A DNA stretch of 64,000 bases from Zygnema cylindricum. Its lineage: Eukaryota > Streptophyta > Zygnematophyceae > Zygnematales > Zygnemataceae. Positions 36,201-51,200 of this stretch are shown in pieces (positions within the stretch are counted from its first letter, which is position 1; the number at the start of each line of letters is the position of its first letter). The translations under genes and the position numbers were made by a program. The stretch lies in the NCBI GenBank assembly GCA_037447655.1, contig JBBHKE010001244.1:226346-290345 (forward strand), in the 5' to 3' direction. The notes below the pieces were generated by a model. That model was not told where the DNA came from. It made no database searches and worked only from the letters and a program-made list of their open reading frames with translations.

Positions 36201-39200
36201 CCATCTGCTAGGATTATGGGGGCAGGCTGCCTCCAGAAGCCTCTCCAATGTGAGGCAAACATCCCGTACGATCCTGTCCAGGAGCAAACAGTTAACCCAT
36301 CAGCCAGTCATTCTAACTAAATGAGAATGAAGATAACATAATATTGTTAATTTGGTTAAAAAAGTAAAAAGCTTTAAATAAAAAGACTCATTCAGGCTAC
36401 TGGCTAGATTTCAGCCACATTGATCTTACCGTGAATTTGTTTCGCTGTCCAACATGGCAAACAAATCCTCCTCAATCTGCTCGTCCACCATTGCAGCCTG
36501 TAACACAGTACCAACAGAGCTTAAAACGATCATATTTACTTCAATAAAATCCAACAAAAATCGAAAAACAGTACATACAACCTACATACGGGAAGTGACA
36601 ACGGAATTAAGTCCTCCTCCAAGATTTTCGGAGGGTGACATGTGTGCATGCAAAACTCCAAATGGCAAACTGTCTCAGTGCCAAGCCAATAGGCGCGACT
36701 TACAGGATCACGCTCTGACATATGACGTAGAGTAGATACAGCGGCTTGTCGTAAGGAAGGCTGCAAAAATCCAGCCATATATATGTCAAAAATTCTCAGC
36801 GAGTATATCTCACATAGTCAGAAGCTAATTGATTTGTATTCTGTGGAGGTGAAGTCTCAATTTAAAGAGAAAAGGTTTAGACGGCAGGGGAGGCCGCAAC
36901 GGTTTAGGTTTAGGCTTACGTTTTGGTTCTATGTTTAGATGGCTGAAGAAAGTAACATAATCAGCTATGGCCCTTAGTTTAATTTGGGGTTTAGTTGCTT
37001 AGTTGGATTAAGTGTAAAAAACATTGATTCTGATACCCTATGAACTGTCTTTAGTTTGAAAGTAAGTGCAGACAGAAATTGTCTTGGTTAATAAAGTCCA
37101 ATTATTTGAGTACGAAAAAAAAATTGACGCCAAGAACAAACCATAATGATAACGAACCAACGGGAAACGAAATGCATAATCGGATAGTTGACGTTTTCGG
37201 ATACCCGGGAAAACAAAAGTACCACATACAACCTCCTGTCACACATAATTAAGCTTCCGCCCAACTGGGGGGTAATAGTTGAATTGTCAACAAGATCACA
37301 CAAATTCTGCCAAGGAACATGACTTAGTGGGAAGACAGTAGTAGGATGCAAATCAACAATTGTGGGCTGACAAACAGCAGAAAACTGACATGTGGCAGAC
37401 ATATATCATAGCTTGTCCCGACAAGGTACAGTATGGTACTGTAACCAATATGAACTCTCCAGACGAGTCAGAACACGACTTGCAGGCACCTAAGATACAC
37501 AGAAGACCCGGATATGCATGGTGCGCAAGATTTGGGAGATTCAATACCACTCGGAGTGATTTATTTCATTTTGTACTTAACTGATTACAAAATATCTTAC
37601 GCGTCGGAGAGCTTAATAGAGATGACAAAATTATGTACTGTGACATGTGACAGATTAGTTGTGTTATTCTGATTGGCTGGTAGCACAGTTAGAAGGTGAA
37701 TATATTCCAGGAATACTTTTTGGTTACTCCAGGTAGTGAGTGTTTTGCATTTAAAGGATATCTAGGCTTTGAATAAGTGTTTCTAGGACTTCAAAGGTGT
37801 TTGAAACCCTAATTTTTTTTTTTAATGAAAATTTATGAAGAAAGATATAAATGGTCAAAATTGGTCCTTCAGGCTGTTTTTATTTCCAGTTCGGTATGTT
37901 TGCTAATACTCATACTAACTGATGAGTAAATTAGCAGATATAGAAAAAGTTAATTTGAACAGGGTCTTATTTATGTAACTGGACAATCACAATAAGCTGT
38001 ATCTGACAAAAACACTGATGATGATTTATAAATGTCGCCATTTGATGTACTTTTGACTTGATGTAACTTTCTAATGCACCATCAGAATTACCTGCAGTTC
38101 AGAACAGTAAAAAATGAGGACGAGGAGAGTTGAGATCTATGGCGTTAGGTCAATTCCATTGCCTGGATATGGCGGCTGTTGTTTGTGTTCAAAGTAGCCA
38201 ACTTGGCAGGTAGTCAGGGTACCTCCATTTTATCTATGTTGTAGATATTATGTAGATCTCACTATGTTGTAACTCACCTGTCGAGAGGAGAGAGTTGCTC
38301 GCAATGTCTCCACATGCACATGCACTGGAACTGCCTGAGGTGCGAATAGTACCAACTGCTGAGTGTAAAGGACACACCTGTCAAAAATAAGTCGCCAGGC
38401 AAAGGAAACGGGGTTTTACTGTGTGGGTCCTTTACATAGAAGGACAACTAAGGATTGGTCTTGATGGACATCAACAAGCTGACATATGGACAGAGAGGGA
38501 AATCTTGACTGTATTAGTTACAATTAAACTCAACAACTACAGAGGTGGTACAGAAAATGGATAAGTTGTTCTAGAAAGGTATAAGACATTGACGTTGAAA
38601 AAGTCCACAAATGATCATTGCCATCAGAGTCCTATCTTTTGAAATGTGAAATAAGCCACCGAAACAACAATGAAATACAATTGAATGCCCTTCTTGCTCC
38701 GGGGACATAACAATTATTTATGAAACCATCTTGTGGCAAATGGAGCGACACGTGGCAGAAACTTAGACGTCTCTGCCACCTTCATAAATCTATTCATCAT
38801 AAAAAAGAGAGACTCCAGAAAGTACTTGTGTCACGAAATGCTATAGAAGCTATAAAAGCCAGCAACACGATGAATCGCCCATGACAGTCATGTCATCGTT
38901 GTAATTCTTATGGACAATTGACTTTTGACATCCTAAAACAATGCCAAGGCAAAGTTGAAAAAAGACAACACCACGCATGGCAGAGAGAACATGTGGGTCC
39001 TCATAAATTGTGTTAAAAGTGATGCTCCATCCCCAAAAGAGCTTCTAATACAAAGTCAGCTCGTTCATTATCAGGAGCTGAGTTGGCTATTAAAGAAGCT
39101 TTCCTGGTACTTGTTCACAGAGCTACTAAGATTTGTTACATGACGCATCGCTCTACTCCAATACAAAAGCTCAGAAGGCATTTGGATCGGATTATTATCA

Positions 39201-42200
39201 GTGACGATCTTATGACTCCCAGAAAATGCGCCCTAGTGATGAAATTTGTCACATCTGTGCATCACCCATTAAAAAAGTGGGAGCATTTTCCCTTGCATCT
39301 TAAAAAATCATGCAAATCATTGCCAGCTACAATTTCAATGAGCAATAGAAAAGGCCCTTCCAAGAGCTCTAGCACCAAACGCCGATCCCAAACAGTGAAA
39401 ATCTGCGATAGACATGACAATGAATAGAGACTTACTCAAGTTGTGCAGAAGGCTCCTCAGTAGAGCTGATACCTGAGACAATAGACTGCAGCACGCACCA
39501 TCCCAATTATTAGGAAACGGACAATTTCCTTTCATGGTAAACCAAAAGAATATGTCAGACAGACGAAAACACGTCTACGAAACTCGGGTTCAGCCATTGC
39601 AAACCTGACAGCTCATTGCCTGGTGATGAATTGGCAAGACTTCCAGTATAATTCTAGTCGTCCTAGTAACAAAAAAACCTCTCACTTCGCAATAAAGGAA
39701 ATCAGACTAAACTTCTTGAAGTGCCTACCTTACAGCGAGAGAAGACAGGACTCCCTGGCACGAGCTCTGGTCCTAAAACAGCCACCATGGCATTAACCAA
39801 CCGGCCCACACTTTGATGCAGTCCCGGAGTATGATGCTCCTCCGAGAGAAGCATGTCCATAGCCAATGAGAGTGTCGCCTGTAGACCAACAATTAAAAAG
39901 AAAACATGGTTTGAAATCAGAAATTGACATTGAAATCCATTTCTCTAATAGATGCTGCTATGTCTGATGGCCATTGACATGAATTACACGGATGGAACTC
40001 ACTTTCCCAACAAAACTGCGAAGTATATTATGAGGCCTGCACCAAAGACGCATCCTGCACATGCTATTTCTCTGGTGACTTGAAAAACTAAGATTTAAAA
40101 ACTGTTCGGGTTTTTGGTATAGACAGTGACAATTCAAAAAACTACCTGAACAGAAGACTGTCAGATAGTCCAACGACATCAGAACTGGACTGACAACAGG
40201 ACCTGAGAAAACTCAGAGGATACATTACCTGTACATGTGGAATATATGATAATCCAGCAGCATCAGCAGTGAGCCAAAGTGCATGAAGGGCCCAAATGTG
40301 AAGGCCCTCTGTCGAATCCCTTGCAAGTCGGCAAAGAACCTGAACAGAAGGTGCCACTAGCGTCGAGAGAGCCATGCCTCCCACACTGTCCCTCCCCATC
40401 CACCTTTACATGTCAACACTGAAAAAGCACTAAGCCTCTGAGTGTACAGAAATCTGATGGAATTGAAGACAACCTGTATTTTCTGGACAAAGAAATATAG
40501 AGACGAAAGTTTGTCAAACTGCAAAGGTCACCTTGGCTAACAAAAACTCAAAGATGGACATTACCTTCTTCGCACACAGCCAAGTGCCAAAGCGATTGCT
40601 CCTTTCTGTGAGGCCTCAGTTGTGCTCTCGGCATCTGTAAGCAGAGAGCGAACCTGGCAAACCAGAATTGTGAACCCCAATAAATGTCCCTACCTTGGCA
40701 CAGCCCCATACAAGATCTAATGCCGAATAAGAACATGGAGAATCATACAACGCAATGTGTCGTGAATAGCCTTAAGACATACATGTAGTGGGGTTATTTT
40801 AGTGTTATAAATAACAATTCCAGTCTGAGCGACGTGTACGATTTTCAACCGCTTACCAAGTTAGGGTTCAGGAAAAAAAATGAATATATTGACGCTTTCT
40901 CAGTGTTCTCAAGCCAAAAATGTACTGGCACCAAATTAGTGTTATTAACGTTAATAACGAAGCACATAGTAGTGCCCTACCATAGAAGCAAGTGAGAAAC
41001 AAGGCATTACTGATAAACTTACAAGACGGGCAGCGTAAAGATCATCGCCAAGACGGGCAAGCATGCCCAAAGCTTCAGCAGCAGCTCTTTTGTAAGCTGG
41101 AGCAGATGGATCAGCTGCCAGGATTCCCTGTCCAGGAATACACGGGCATTTAAATTTCAAAGGGTGTTGCACTCTAAGAGAACGCCATAATAGAAGTCAG
41201 AGATCCTCTTATGTATCGCAATTTGCAGCCGTGAGAAAGTGGACACAACTGCGTGAGGGCTGTCGATAAAACATTACAAAAGATCAGACCAAGGCTAATT
41301 GTCAAAAGCAGCAAAGTTAGAAGTTTCGCAGGTTTAATGTGAACTATCTGGATAAGGATAGACACATAACGACGGTCTTAATATACAGATTGAGAATATT
41401 CATTAGAGTGGAAAAGATAGGCTAATCAGGCTGCAAGGCAGCCCAAAGGCCAAAATACTTTTTTGCAAATTTAGGCTAGGCAAGGCAAAGAAGCAAACCT
41501 GAATAACCATTTGGCACAGTTTCAAGAGTTCTGCAGAAGGCTGGACTTGTTCCTTCACAGCAATACAGTTCTGTCAAAAATCATCAATGGAAAACCACAG
41601 GAGGAGTTTCTTAGCTGACTCATGAAATCGTCGTTGACGCGGGTACCAAGTATTCAGAGAAGATCATGGACAGTATCCTTCAAAAAACGGGTCACAAAAC
41701 TCACCTTGAGACTCCCGACGAGAGCCACACAAACATTTACGGCACTTGCTGCTCTCCACTGCTGCTTTCGTCCTAACTTTAAACAGTTAATGACAACTTC
41801 CAGCAACTCACGTTTTCCTGGTTCTGCCTGCAAACCAGACACAGCAGCTTAATTTTCTTCAAATTGGAGAAGCAGTAAACATCAACATCCTAAGCTTAGA
41901 AGGTAAGCATTTTCTGATCATTAACTATTTCAAAAAACTGGCATATCATCTCCGCAGACCAACAACTTGCTATTAATCTTTGCAAAGTGACTTTAAAATG
42001 TGACTCCAGTCACCAAAAAGGGTTTCGAAAGATAGCGTTTTTAATGACAATCGAGTTGATCGAGTTACCTGCACTGAGTATATCGAGGTGAAGCAGAGAA
42101 GCATGGAATCCACCAAAGAGGTGGCCTGTGATATCGGCTGAGAAAGCAAACCACCCCCACCTTGCGAAAACTCTGTGAGCCCCACCCTCTCGCAATCAAA

Positions 42201-45200
42201 ATCAGATGAAGAGAGCAACTTTGAAAACAGAAATTCCCTAAAACCAGAGCAAGCATAAGACGAGGTGATATTCCTGCAGCACACTGACATGTCAACCAAC
42301 AAACACGTGCTTAACAAACCCATCAACTGACATTACTATCTTTCCGTACTTGGTAAAGGTCATCAAAAAATTGTTTGTTGAGGTACATAAGACGGCTTAC
42401 TTGAGGAAATCCAGGGACATTGGAATCCCAAACTCGTGGTAAAAGACCGTCCGAACCACCCCTAAATGATCTCAGCTCATCTTCCAGACTGTCTCTGCTC
42501 AAGCATAACCCAAACATAACATGGATAAAAAAGAAGGCGTTGGAGATCTCCATTCCCACTCCTACAACTGGCAAATGAACAAATATACCGAAAAAAATCA
42601 AAAACATATCAAGCAAAGCCAGAATGAACAATTTGGAATAAAACAAAGAAAGCATGCCTTAAAGCCCTTTCTTTACGAGTGGATAAGGACCCTTCTTAGT
42701 AGAGAGACCCTTCTTTACCTGCCAGGTACCCCAGGTCCAAGAGCTGCATCACTGGGATCCAATAGTTGCCTAAGGCAGGAGCTTGGGGGGTACGCACTAC
42801 CATCCCTACATCAGACCAAACACCTAAAAGTGTTCAATACAATTAAATATGGTTAAATATGGTTAAAAATTACGGTTAAATACTGAGAGCTTCCATTATC
42901 TACAGACAACTTTCAGGAGCCACAACAAGCTGCAACTTCAGCGTTAACCAAAGGACAATCTCAGCAGCTCCCTTCCCATTAAAAGACCTCCGTTTATAAA
43001 AAACAAAACACCAGTGGCCATGGATCACTTAAAATTGCAGGAGTTCCACTCTCTAAGGTTTGAACAAATGTCGTTGTTTGCCTGAAAGGGGAAATGCAGA
43101 TGTTGAGAAGGGCCTGATGATCTGACTGGTAGAGCAAAGGGTCACCAAGAGCCAAATATGCCTGTAAAGTATGGATGACAAGGAGCTCAGCTTGGAGCTG
43201 GACTGGTGGAGAAGCCTCTTGAAGTGAAGGCGAATTCAAACATGTCAAAACCCTGTCGTATGCCAGCCAGCCATTTTCTTTTAGAGGTTACACTAATGAA
43301 AGCTTTTCTTTCTACCAAAAGCAAAGAAAAAAACTATAACATGGTTCCTCACAAACCAAAGTGTACAAAAACAAAGCTCCCCCGATAAATTTCACACAAG
43401 TAGGGACGGCAACTCTTACATCAGAAGCAATTATTATTGTCTAAAAACAAGTTTGCTGACTAGGTAGCTGTACTCACCCATTAAGATAGTTAAGAACTGG
43501 TGACAGCAGCAGGCCCTCTTTGCTGATTGACATAGAAGGCACCATATAATTTTTAATGAAGGCAGTGAGGGCTTCCATAGCAGCTGACCAGCCACTGTAA
43601 GCATCCAAACAAAACAACGGCCCCAAAAAACAAAAACCATAAGAATCTTGCAAGGTATCCTAGAACCAGTAGAATTCAAATTAATATTCAGCCTGGTACA
43701 ATATTGACACATAGTGAAATATATGCACAAAGATAAAATCGAAGGTTAACACAGAAAAAATGGCGTGCCAACTGACTTCATGACCTTTAGACAAGAGATG
43801 GAAAACAGAAGTATACAAAAAAGAAACAGTTCTCACAGACACCTAGGGCAAAAAATCAGCAACAAACCAGGAAGCTTGTCATTATGCTCTTAGTATAATG
43901 AATCACTTCCAAAAATATAACATGAAAATAACCGGAACTTAATTGATCTGTTTATAATTCATTTCAATTCACACCTCCACCTCGATATATTTTGGTTACT
44001 GGCTACATTGCGGTTAATCAATGTTGCTTTAAGACAGATGGAACCACCAGCCGACCTGATTTCTGAGACCAAGTTCCCAGCTTCAATTTTTTTCAATCGT
44101 TCTAAACAGTTTCCGCCAAAGGGAACTGTCCAAAGAGCAATAAACTCAAGCTCGTGTTCCTCCAGTTCCTGCAAAGCATAACCTTCTCCCAAACTTCATT
44201 GGCCTATCAAAGGGCTTGAAGTTCCAACATTTGTTCCCTTTGACTCCCTCTCTTTCCCCACTTCTTTCCTCTCTCCAGTCTTTTCATTCTGTTTTCTAGC
44301 ACTGTATGAAAGCTTCAGAAAGAAAAAAAATCTTAGTGCACTGTCGCACTGTATGAAAGCTTCAGAACTACGGGAAAAAAAAACTTCGGAACTACGGGGG
44401 AAACTTAGTGCAAACGCCTTCAGCTGTAGAAGAGAAATCATGTAGAAATTGCAAATGTACACGGCAAAAACTTTTCTACTGGTAACGAGTGAAAATGTAC
44501 TCCACAAATGGCAATCAAAATTGTAACAGTTTTGCTGATGTAAGATTCACCAATCTTGATCTCAATGGAGTGATTGACAAGAACAAGCCAAGCAAAATCC
44601 AATTCTGAAGGATGATATTAACATTTAGCCTTTAGGCTCATGCATAATATAAGAATATAGAACCTCCACACTTACTTCACTTCCAATATATTGCAATGGA
44701 AAGGCCCTTGTAGGCTCCAAAATCTGGCTACATAAAGAATACTAATAATAAGTAAGAACAAGAATAAAAAGCTGCAGCTCTTATCTACTTGCCTTCTTTG
44801 GCATGGAAGAAACAAATGCTGCAATGAGCATCCATCCAGCCTCTCCTTCTGCTGATGAACCAGCCACTGATTTGCATTCAGGGTGTAAAATCATCTGCTG
44901 AGCCAGATCCAAAATCGCCAAAGGAAGCCTGATTGGAGGCCCCAAGGATAACAATGTCATAAAGAAGCATCAGTCTCCCATCTGAACTCTTACGAAGTAT
45001 TTCCTCTTATCTTTTTAAGGGCCTTTATAAACATTATTAATACATCTCAAGGCAACTCATGAATTGGCCCCCCAAAAAAGCATACATTTCCTGGCTGCCC
45101 AAAAACACATATTTCCCAGGGAATTGTAAATAGAAACATCACCTAGAGGGAACTCCAAGAGGCAGTCTGGGTGCAGCCACAAGAAGGGCTGCCAAGAGAG

Positions 45201-48200
45201 CCGCTTGTCCTTGCAACCCGTCTAAATCCGCCCGTTGCTTTTCTGTCTGCACCATAGATTTCACAATGTCACAAGATAAAGTAAACAAAATCGACGTCTG
45301 GAAAACTAAGCATGGTTAGTTCCTGCCCTCACTTAGAATGGTCACTTCCACGTTACATCACAAGTGAACCGGTGAGATGGTTTGCTATAGGCTATCCTAG
45401 ACATAAACTACCGCCAACCATATTAGGGCAGGATATTTACAATAGTACTGCAACAAAATTACAACTTCCTGAAACACTTGACATTTTGTGAAAGCATGTT
45501 GTGCAGAAGTTGAACAGCCAAATTGCCAAAGCACTTGAATTACTTGTTACCAATGTCGAAAGGACAGAAAAGAAAACAAAGCCTTTACAAAGATAACCTC
45601 AACAAAATGCCTAGAGTCTCTAGGAGAACATTCTTCAACATTTAATATGAGTGAGAGTCCATAGAGATTGGTGTTCCCAGCCACGATGACTTAAAAACGA
45701 TGACTTTTGATGAGATTTGACACATTCAAAACTAAACGATTTTCTTTTGAGAATGAAGTACCTTTTCAAAGGCAGCCGCATCCCGATGGGCCCGAAGTGC
45801 ACAAATTCCACTAGACATAAGGCCATTGGCACAGGAAGGATCAACTTCCGCTAACGCTTTTAACACGAAGGCAGCCTCCACCCTCACCTGGGGGCCCAAA
45901 CAAAATTTGTAAACGATTTCAATCTGATGGCTAAAACTAGTATTACTCTGGCCCTATCTTGTCTAAAGATCAAACCCACCTGTGATGCACAAGGTTCTCG
46001 GAAAAGTGAAAGTGAGAAATGCATGCATACACAAAAACAATCATTCATTCCGTCAGTTACGTTTATTCAAATCAATCGAGCCCTCAACCGCAGCAACATT
46101 TAGGCCACATTACTAACATGCAAGCAAATTATTTCATGCACGTTTTTCCAAGAACGTTCATTAACAGGAGAAGGACACATAATATGGCAGTTACTGTTTC
46201 TGACGCCATAACACAAATTTTTGCATGAAAAATTGATAGACCACTTGAGAAACCCAGAATATGTCAGTTCACATTCCACTTCCTGCGACAGTTCGTTATA
46301 GATCTGCGTTATTGAGTCAAAACAGTCAACAGAATGTGCAGCTGTTTCGCATGAGGTTAGGTGTCCTTACAGCTGCTGAGGAGTGTGTCAAATTTAAAAT
46401 CAAAACATTGCACAACTCTTCACAAGAAGTAGGAGTGACCTGCATCGCACAACATACGCAGAAGTCTTAAAAATTTCTTCGGTGGATAGTTTTAAACTAA
46501 ACAAAAATACCAGAACAACATGCCTGCCTCAGCAACCTCATTGTGCATCATTATTCTGCATTCAACCCAGCTTTCACAGTGTATGTTCTCTTTTGACAAC
46601 ACTAAATATGACGGCTACTTTGAAAACAGCTTGTTTGTCACATAACATCTCGCAGGTTAAAGGCGAGAGGACAATCAGCCTAGCAAACACAGTACAACCA
46701 AATGGCAAAGATATGGAAGCAGGCCCTGTTTTTTTACTGAATGCAACCAACTGTCCTACAGATACAACGGCATGAAACAAGCTGCCTAATACATAGGGAC
46801 ATAATTACCAAAACAGAAAAATACTCACTTCACCGAGTGTTGTCAGCAGATGTGCTACTATACGGAGTGCAGCAACCAACATGGAAGGACTCGCATCTGG
46901 AGCTGACAGCTGCAAATTATACAGCCCGAAACAATTATCACCATTAGAGTTGCCACAAGTCGAATGCATATTTTATCAAGGTTCGCACCAAGTCAAGCCT
47001 TTTTTCCAAACCTCAGAAACAATTAATAAGGTACTGCCAGCTCCTCGTTACTCCTGGCATTCATGCAAAAAACATAAAATCTACCGCACATCAAGCCACT
47101 ATGAAACAAGAGCATTAATAAAACAGCCTTAACCTTATATGGAGTTCCCTGTGATAGACAAACTTCACGCCCAAACACAGGCAGAAAGGAACCAGAGCAA
47201 CACCTGTACAGTCAAAGGATTGATAAGCTCCTTCTGGGCCGCCTCCCCCATTTGTTCCACAATACCCACCCGTATGATATAAAGGACGCACGCCTAATCC
47301 CAGGCACCCTCCTGTTCAAAATTTCAGCCACTGCCTGAATGTTTTTGCTAACCTTTTCGGCTTCTCATTAGAACGATGAACGTGACAATCACATGCTGCA
47401 TTGACTTAAGAACCTGATGTTAAAGGGAGGTCAAAAACCGTAGTATCATAATTGGATAACAAAAGGAGAAACTAATTTTGGGTCATCCATCGAAATGAAT
47501 AAATCGCTCACATGAACGGAAAAGTGTGATTTACCAACTCTTAAAAACTGCATAGATGTGCCCACAATTTGGATCACCAAGTAGTAAGATCTTCAGATAA
47601 GATCCATTCTAATTGCAGAGAACACCAAGATAAAGCCATGAAACTCTGAACTGATGTTTGCGACCCTGACAAAATGCTCCACTGACCATCCTCATTCAGC
47701 ACTGCACTGAACCAAAAAATCAAAGTAATTGGGCAGTTCAGTTCAGGTCTGGGCTTTTTGGTCCAAAACTTTAAAGTTCAGTTCAAGTAATGAAGAGGCT
47801 ACCACAAAAACCTTATGGGCGTATTTGCATATGAGATGTACAGCATCACATCACAAACTTGATGTGGTGAAACTTCAGAAACAGATCGAAGCACTTCCAA
47901 AGAACAAGTCAAAGAGAGGGAGGATAAATATACCATTTTCCAACTTGAAACAAACGTAATTGTAACTGTAACATAATTGTTATTTTCTTATGTACATGAA
48001 CTTTGATTCAACGTTCTCTTCATATTCGATTTTTCACTGTCACTTCACATTCGAAAGCCCCGAAAGCATACAGTTACAGCAACATCATGATACATCAGAA
48101 TGTTGCCGCAAATTAGAATGTACTGCAACAAACATCAAAGTACCGAATGTTCTTCACAACACAGGAAAGTTGCACATTTAAAACAGCTAAAAAAGTACCC

Positions 48201-51200
48201 AAATCAATACTGTAAAATGGTTTTCCAGAAGAAACGATTGTTGAAACAATAAATGTTTTGGTCATTCAGTAGTTCACATATTTCTTTTCAGGTACTTGCA
48301 ATTATTCTTACTAAACCATCTTTAGGCCTCTACAAATGGACACAACACAGGCTCGTCACAATGACTAAAGTACTTAAAACAGCACTTTTCGAGCATTGTC
48401 ACTGGACATATATTAATAAAAAAGTGAATGGAAGTTGTATAAGACACTTCTGTTGGGATTACGCAGGTCCTGTTCTGGATAACGTCCCACAAACTAACTG
48501 AGTCCGAAAACAGCAATGGGACTAAGCATGTCAAGATTGATCCTTATAATTGATGACTCACTGCAAATCAACTGTAAGCTTTATCCACTCCAAGTGCACT
48601 CATAAAAGGTTCCACATCAAAACATAACTTATAGGTGCTGAACAATAACTCCATACCTGTGCATGGGTATCCAAGGTTGACTTAGAACTTGGTGTGAGCA
48701 TGCTGATGACTTGCTGGGCATATGGCGCCAGTTCCATGTCTGTAAGTCTGTATGTAAGTCGCATTCCCTACACAGGCATACAAAGGAAAGAGCAAAGCTC
48801 CACCAGTCACTCAATATTGCAGTCAATTTCTGAACAAGAGCAAGTACTGGACAGCAGCAGCAGCCAAGAGCATGCCTTCTAAACAAATGGTAAACAAGAC
48901 AAGCAAACACATTCAAGCAATGCATGCCTTTCGAGGCTTCAAACGATTCACACATGCTATGAACGAAGCAAGTTTGTACACCAATATTTGCTCCCATTAA
49001 AGACCTAATCTTCAGCCAAAAACGCATATGTCTTGCCCATAAGCTTGCAAAGAAGGTCAGTATAAAGATTTTTTTTATCCCATCACAAAATTCAGGCTTA
49101 GAAGTTTTGGCATCGAGGCGGAGTGAAACTAAGGTGTGGTGCAAGTACCTGCAAAAAGGCAACCCATGCAACTGCTATGGCCATACGAAGGTCCCGAGTT
49201 TTAGGACCGCTGGCTGCATGTCCCAAAAAGACCAGGTTACCTCGTCAGCAAAAAGTATGAGATAAACAATGCATCAAGATCGTAGTGATTCTTCAGAAAC
49301 AAAGAGCAAAACACAAACACTGCTAATGACAGATCAGAAAGCGTAGGGTCTAAACAGGTATAGGGCTCGAACTTGATACAACAACTGGGAACTCATGTCA
49401 AAGTAACACAGGTTTTCACTGGGACTTTTCTATGACACGAAAATGGACTAGATTGTAGCAACAAGGAACTTGATCAGAAACAACTGCTTCAAGCGTGGGT
49501 GACTAACTAGTGCATTACCGTTAACATAAACAACACCACCATTTCGATCCCACTTCTTTTTAAAAGTTGTAAATGGAAATTCATTAAAAACCAATTAAAA
49601 AATAGTGCACGGCTTAATGACTTCAATGTTTTATGTCATTTTTACTGCTTTAAAATGTAAACACAATTTTTGTAAACAAAAATGTGTAGTGCATAGATCT
49701 TGTCCCTTTGAAGTTGTTGCTGGGAAGCAAAGATAACCAGTGTGGACATGGGATGTTCATATACAACGATCATCAGGTGAAGCAATATGTTGTCGACAAA
49801 GCAAATTATAGTCAGACATGAGACAGCATAATATAAACAAAAACATGCGCACCTTTTGAAAATGGAGTTATCAAGTATTTCTGTAAGCCTACTTCCATAG
49901 GTTTTGGAGGAACTGTCGGGCCCTTGCCTCTGCCTTGAATCTGCACGCCAAGCTCCAGCAGGAAACCAGCAAATCATAAGGAAATGAACAGCAAAAAGAT
50001 GTCCCCATACTTTACCATGTGCAAAACATTTCTCATTTGGAGCTGGTCCCGCTCAACAAAATCACATCACAATATCGATACTAACTTACATTAATGTAGC
50101 CAAACTCAGAGATTAAGAAATGTGGCATATCTAATTGCTTCCAGAACTATTGCATGTTGGCCAAGTAGCCACTCGATAGGCAATAGGATACTCGCCACAC
50201 AGTATCAAAATATTGGCCGAAGTGACAATTTTCTTTCATTTTTTGCTTAAGCATAATTGACAAACACAACTATGTGCATTCAAAACTGGATTTTTGTCTA
50301 GTAAAAATAGCAATAAGTGACTCAGACGAAAAAATATGCAAGTATTAGTAGCTCAAATATGCAACTCTTGTATCCAAACCAAATGGCCGGTTTATGCCTT
50401 CTTCAATTAGAGTACAATATTTTTTTAGGAATACGATTTAAACATTCAAACTACGATGTACGTGAAAACCGCTGTATCAAGTACCAGACGTTTGCCCATG
50501 TTAAGCTTTCTTGGCCTTTGATAATACATTGACACCAATGTGACATGCTACACCGTGAATGTTATTAGAATGAAGAAATTATGAGCGGTGGGTTTATATT
50601 AGTGTTGATAATTCTAATTCAGTTTCAAATGATGTGGCTGATTCTGAACCGTTTAAAGAATTAGCGTAAGGAAAAACAATTAGTGGCATTGATACTATTT
50701 TAGGTTCAAGGGGGAAAAGTAGGTGTTAAGGTAAAAACATTAGCGTCATTGATACTATTTTAGGTTTGAAGGGAAAAAATTAGGGGCACAGAAACAGTGT
50801 CATCAACGCTAATAACGGCACACAGTGTACATTGACTAATGCATTTATGCCAGTGCTGATAACAGACTGAATTTGGTGTAAGAAAGTCATAAAATTATCC
50901 GACCTGAGCTTGTGGATTAAGGCCGAGGGCAATCAGCGCCCCTAAAGCTGAAGCAAAACTATCTCGAACAGATTGAGTTAAGTCGTCCAAGGCCTGCATT
51001 CAATGTTCCCACAAGAATGTCAACACGCACAGTCAATACGGGCTACGAATTTACATGCAACACTCATGTTGAAATGGTACCAACGGAGCATCCTTACAAC
51101 TTCATTCAGCAATCAATTTTATATTTTTTTCAGCAAACTGACCCCTTACCTTGACGCACAGGGATGCCAGTGGTTCCAATCCGCCTCCGGCAAGGCCAGG

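Noticed and set aside
39083-39427. 114-codon open frame inside a SWEETIE intron
   Set aside because: It sits in the intron 38378-39435 on the opposite strand, is basic and low in complexity near its end, and resembles nothing I recognise.
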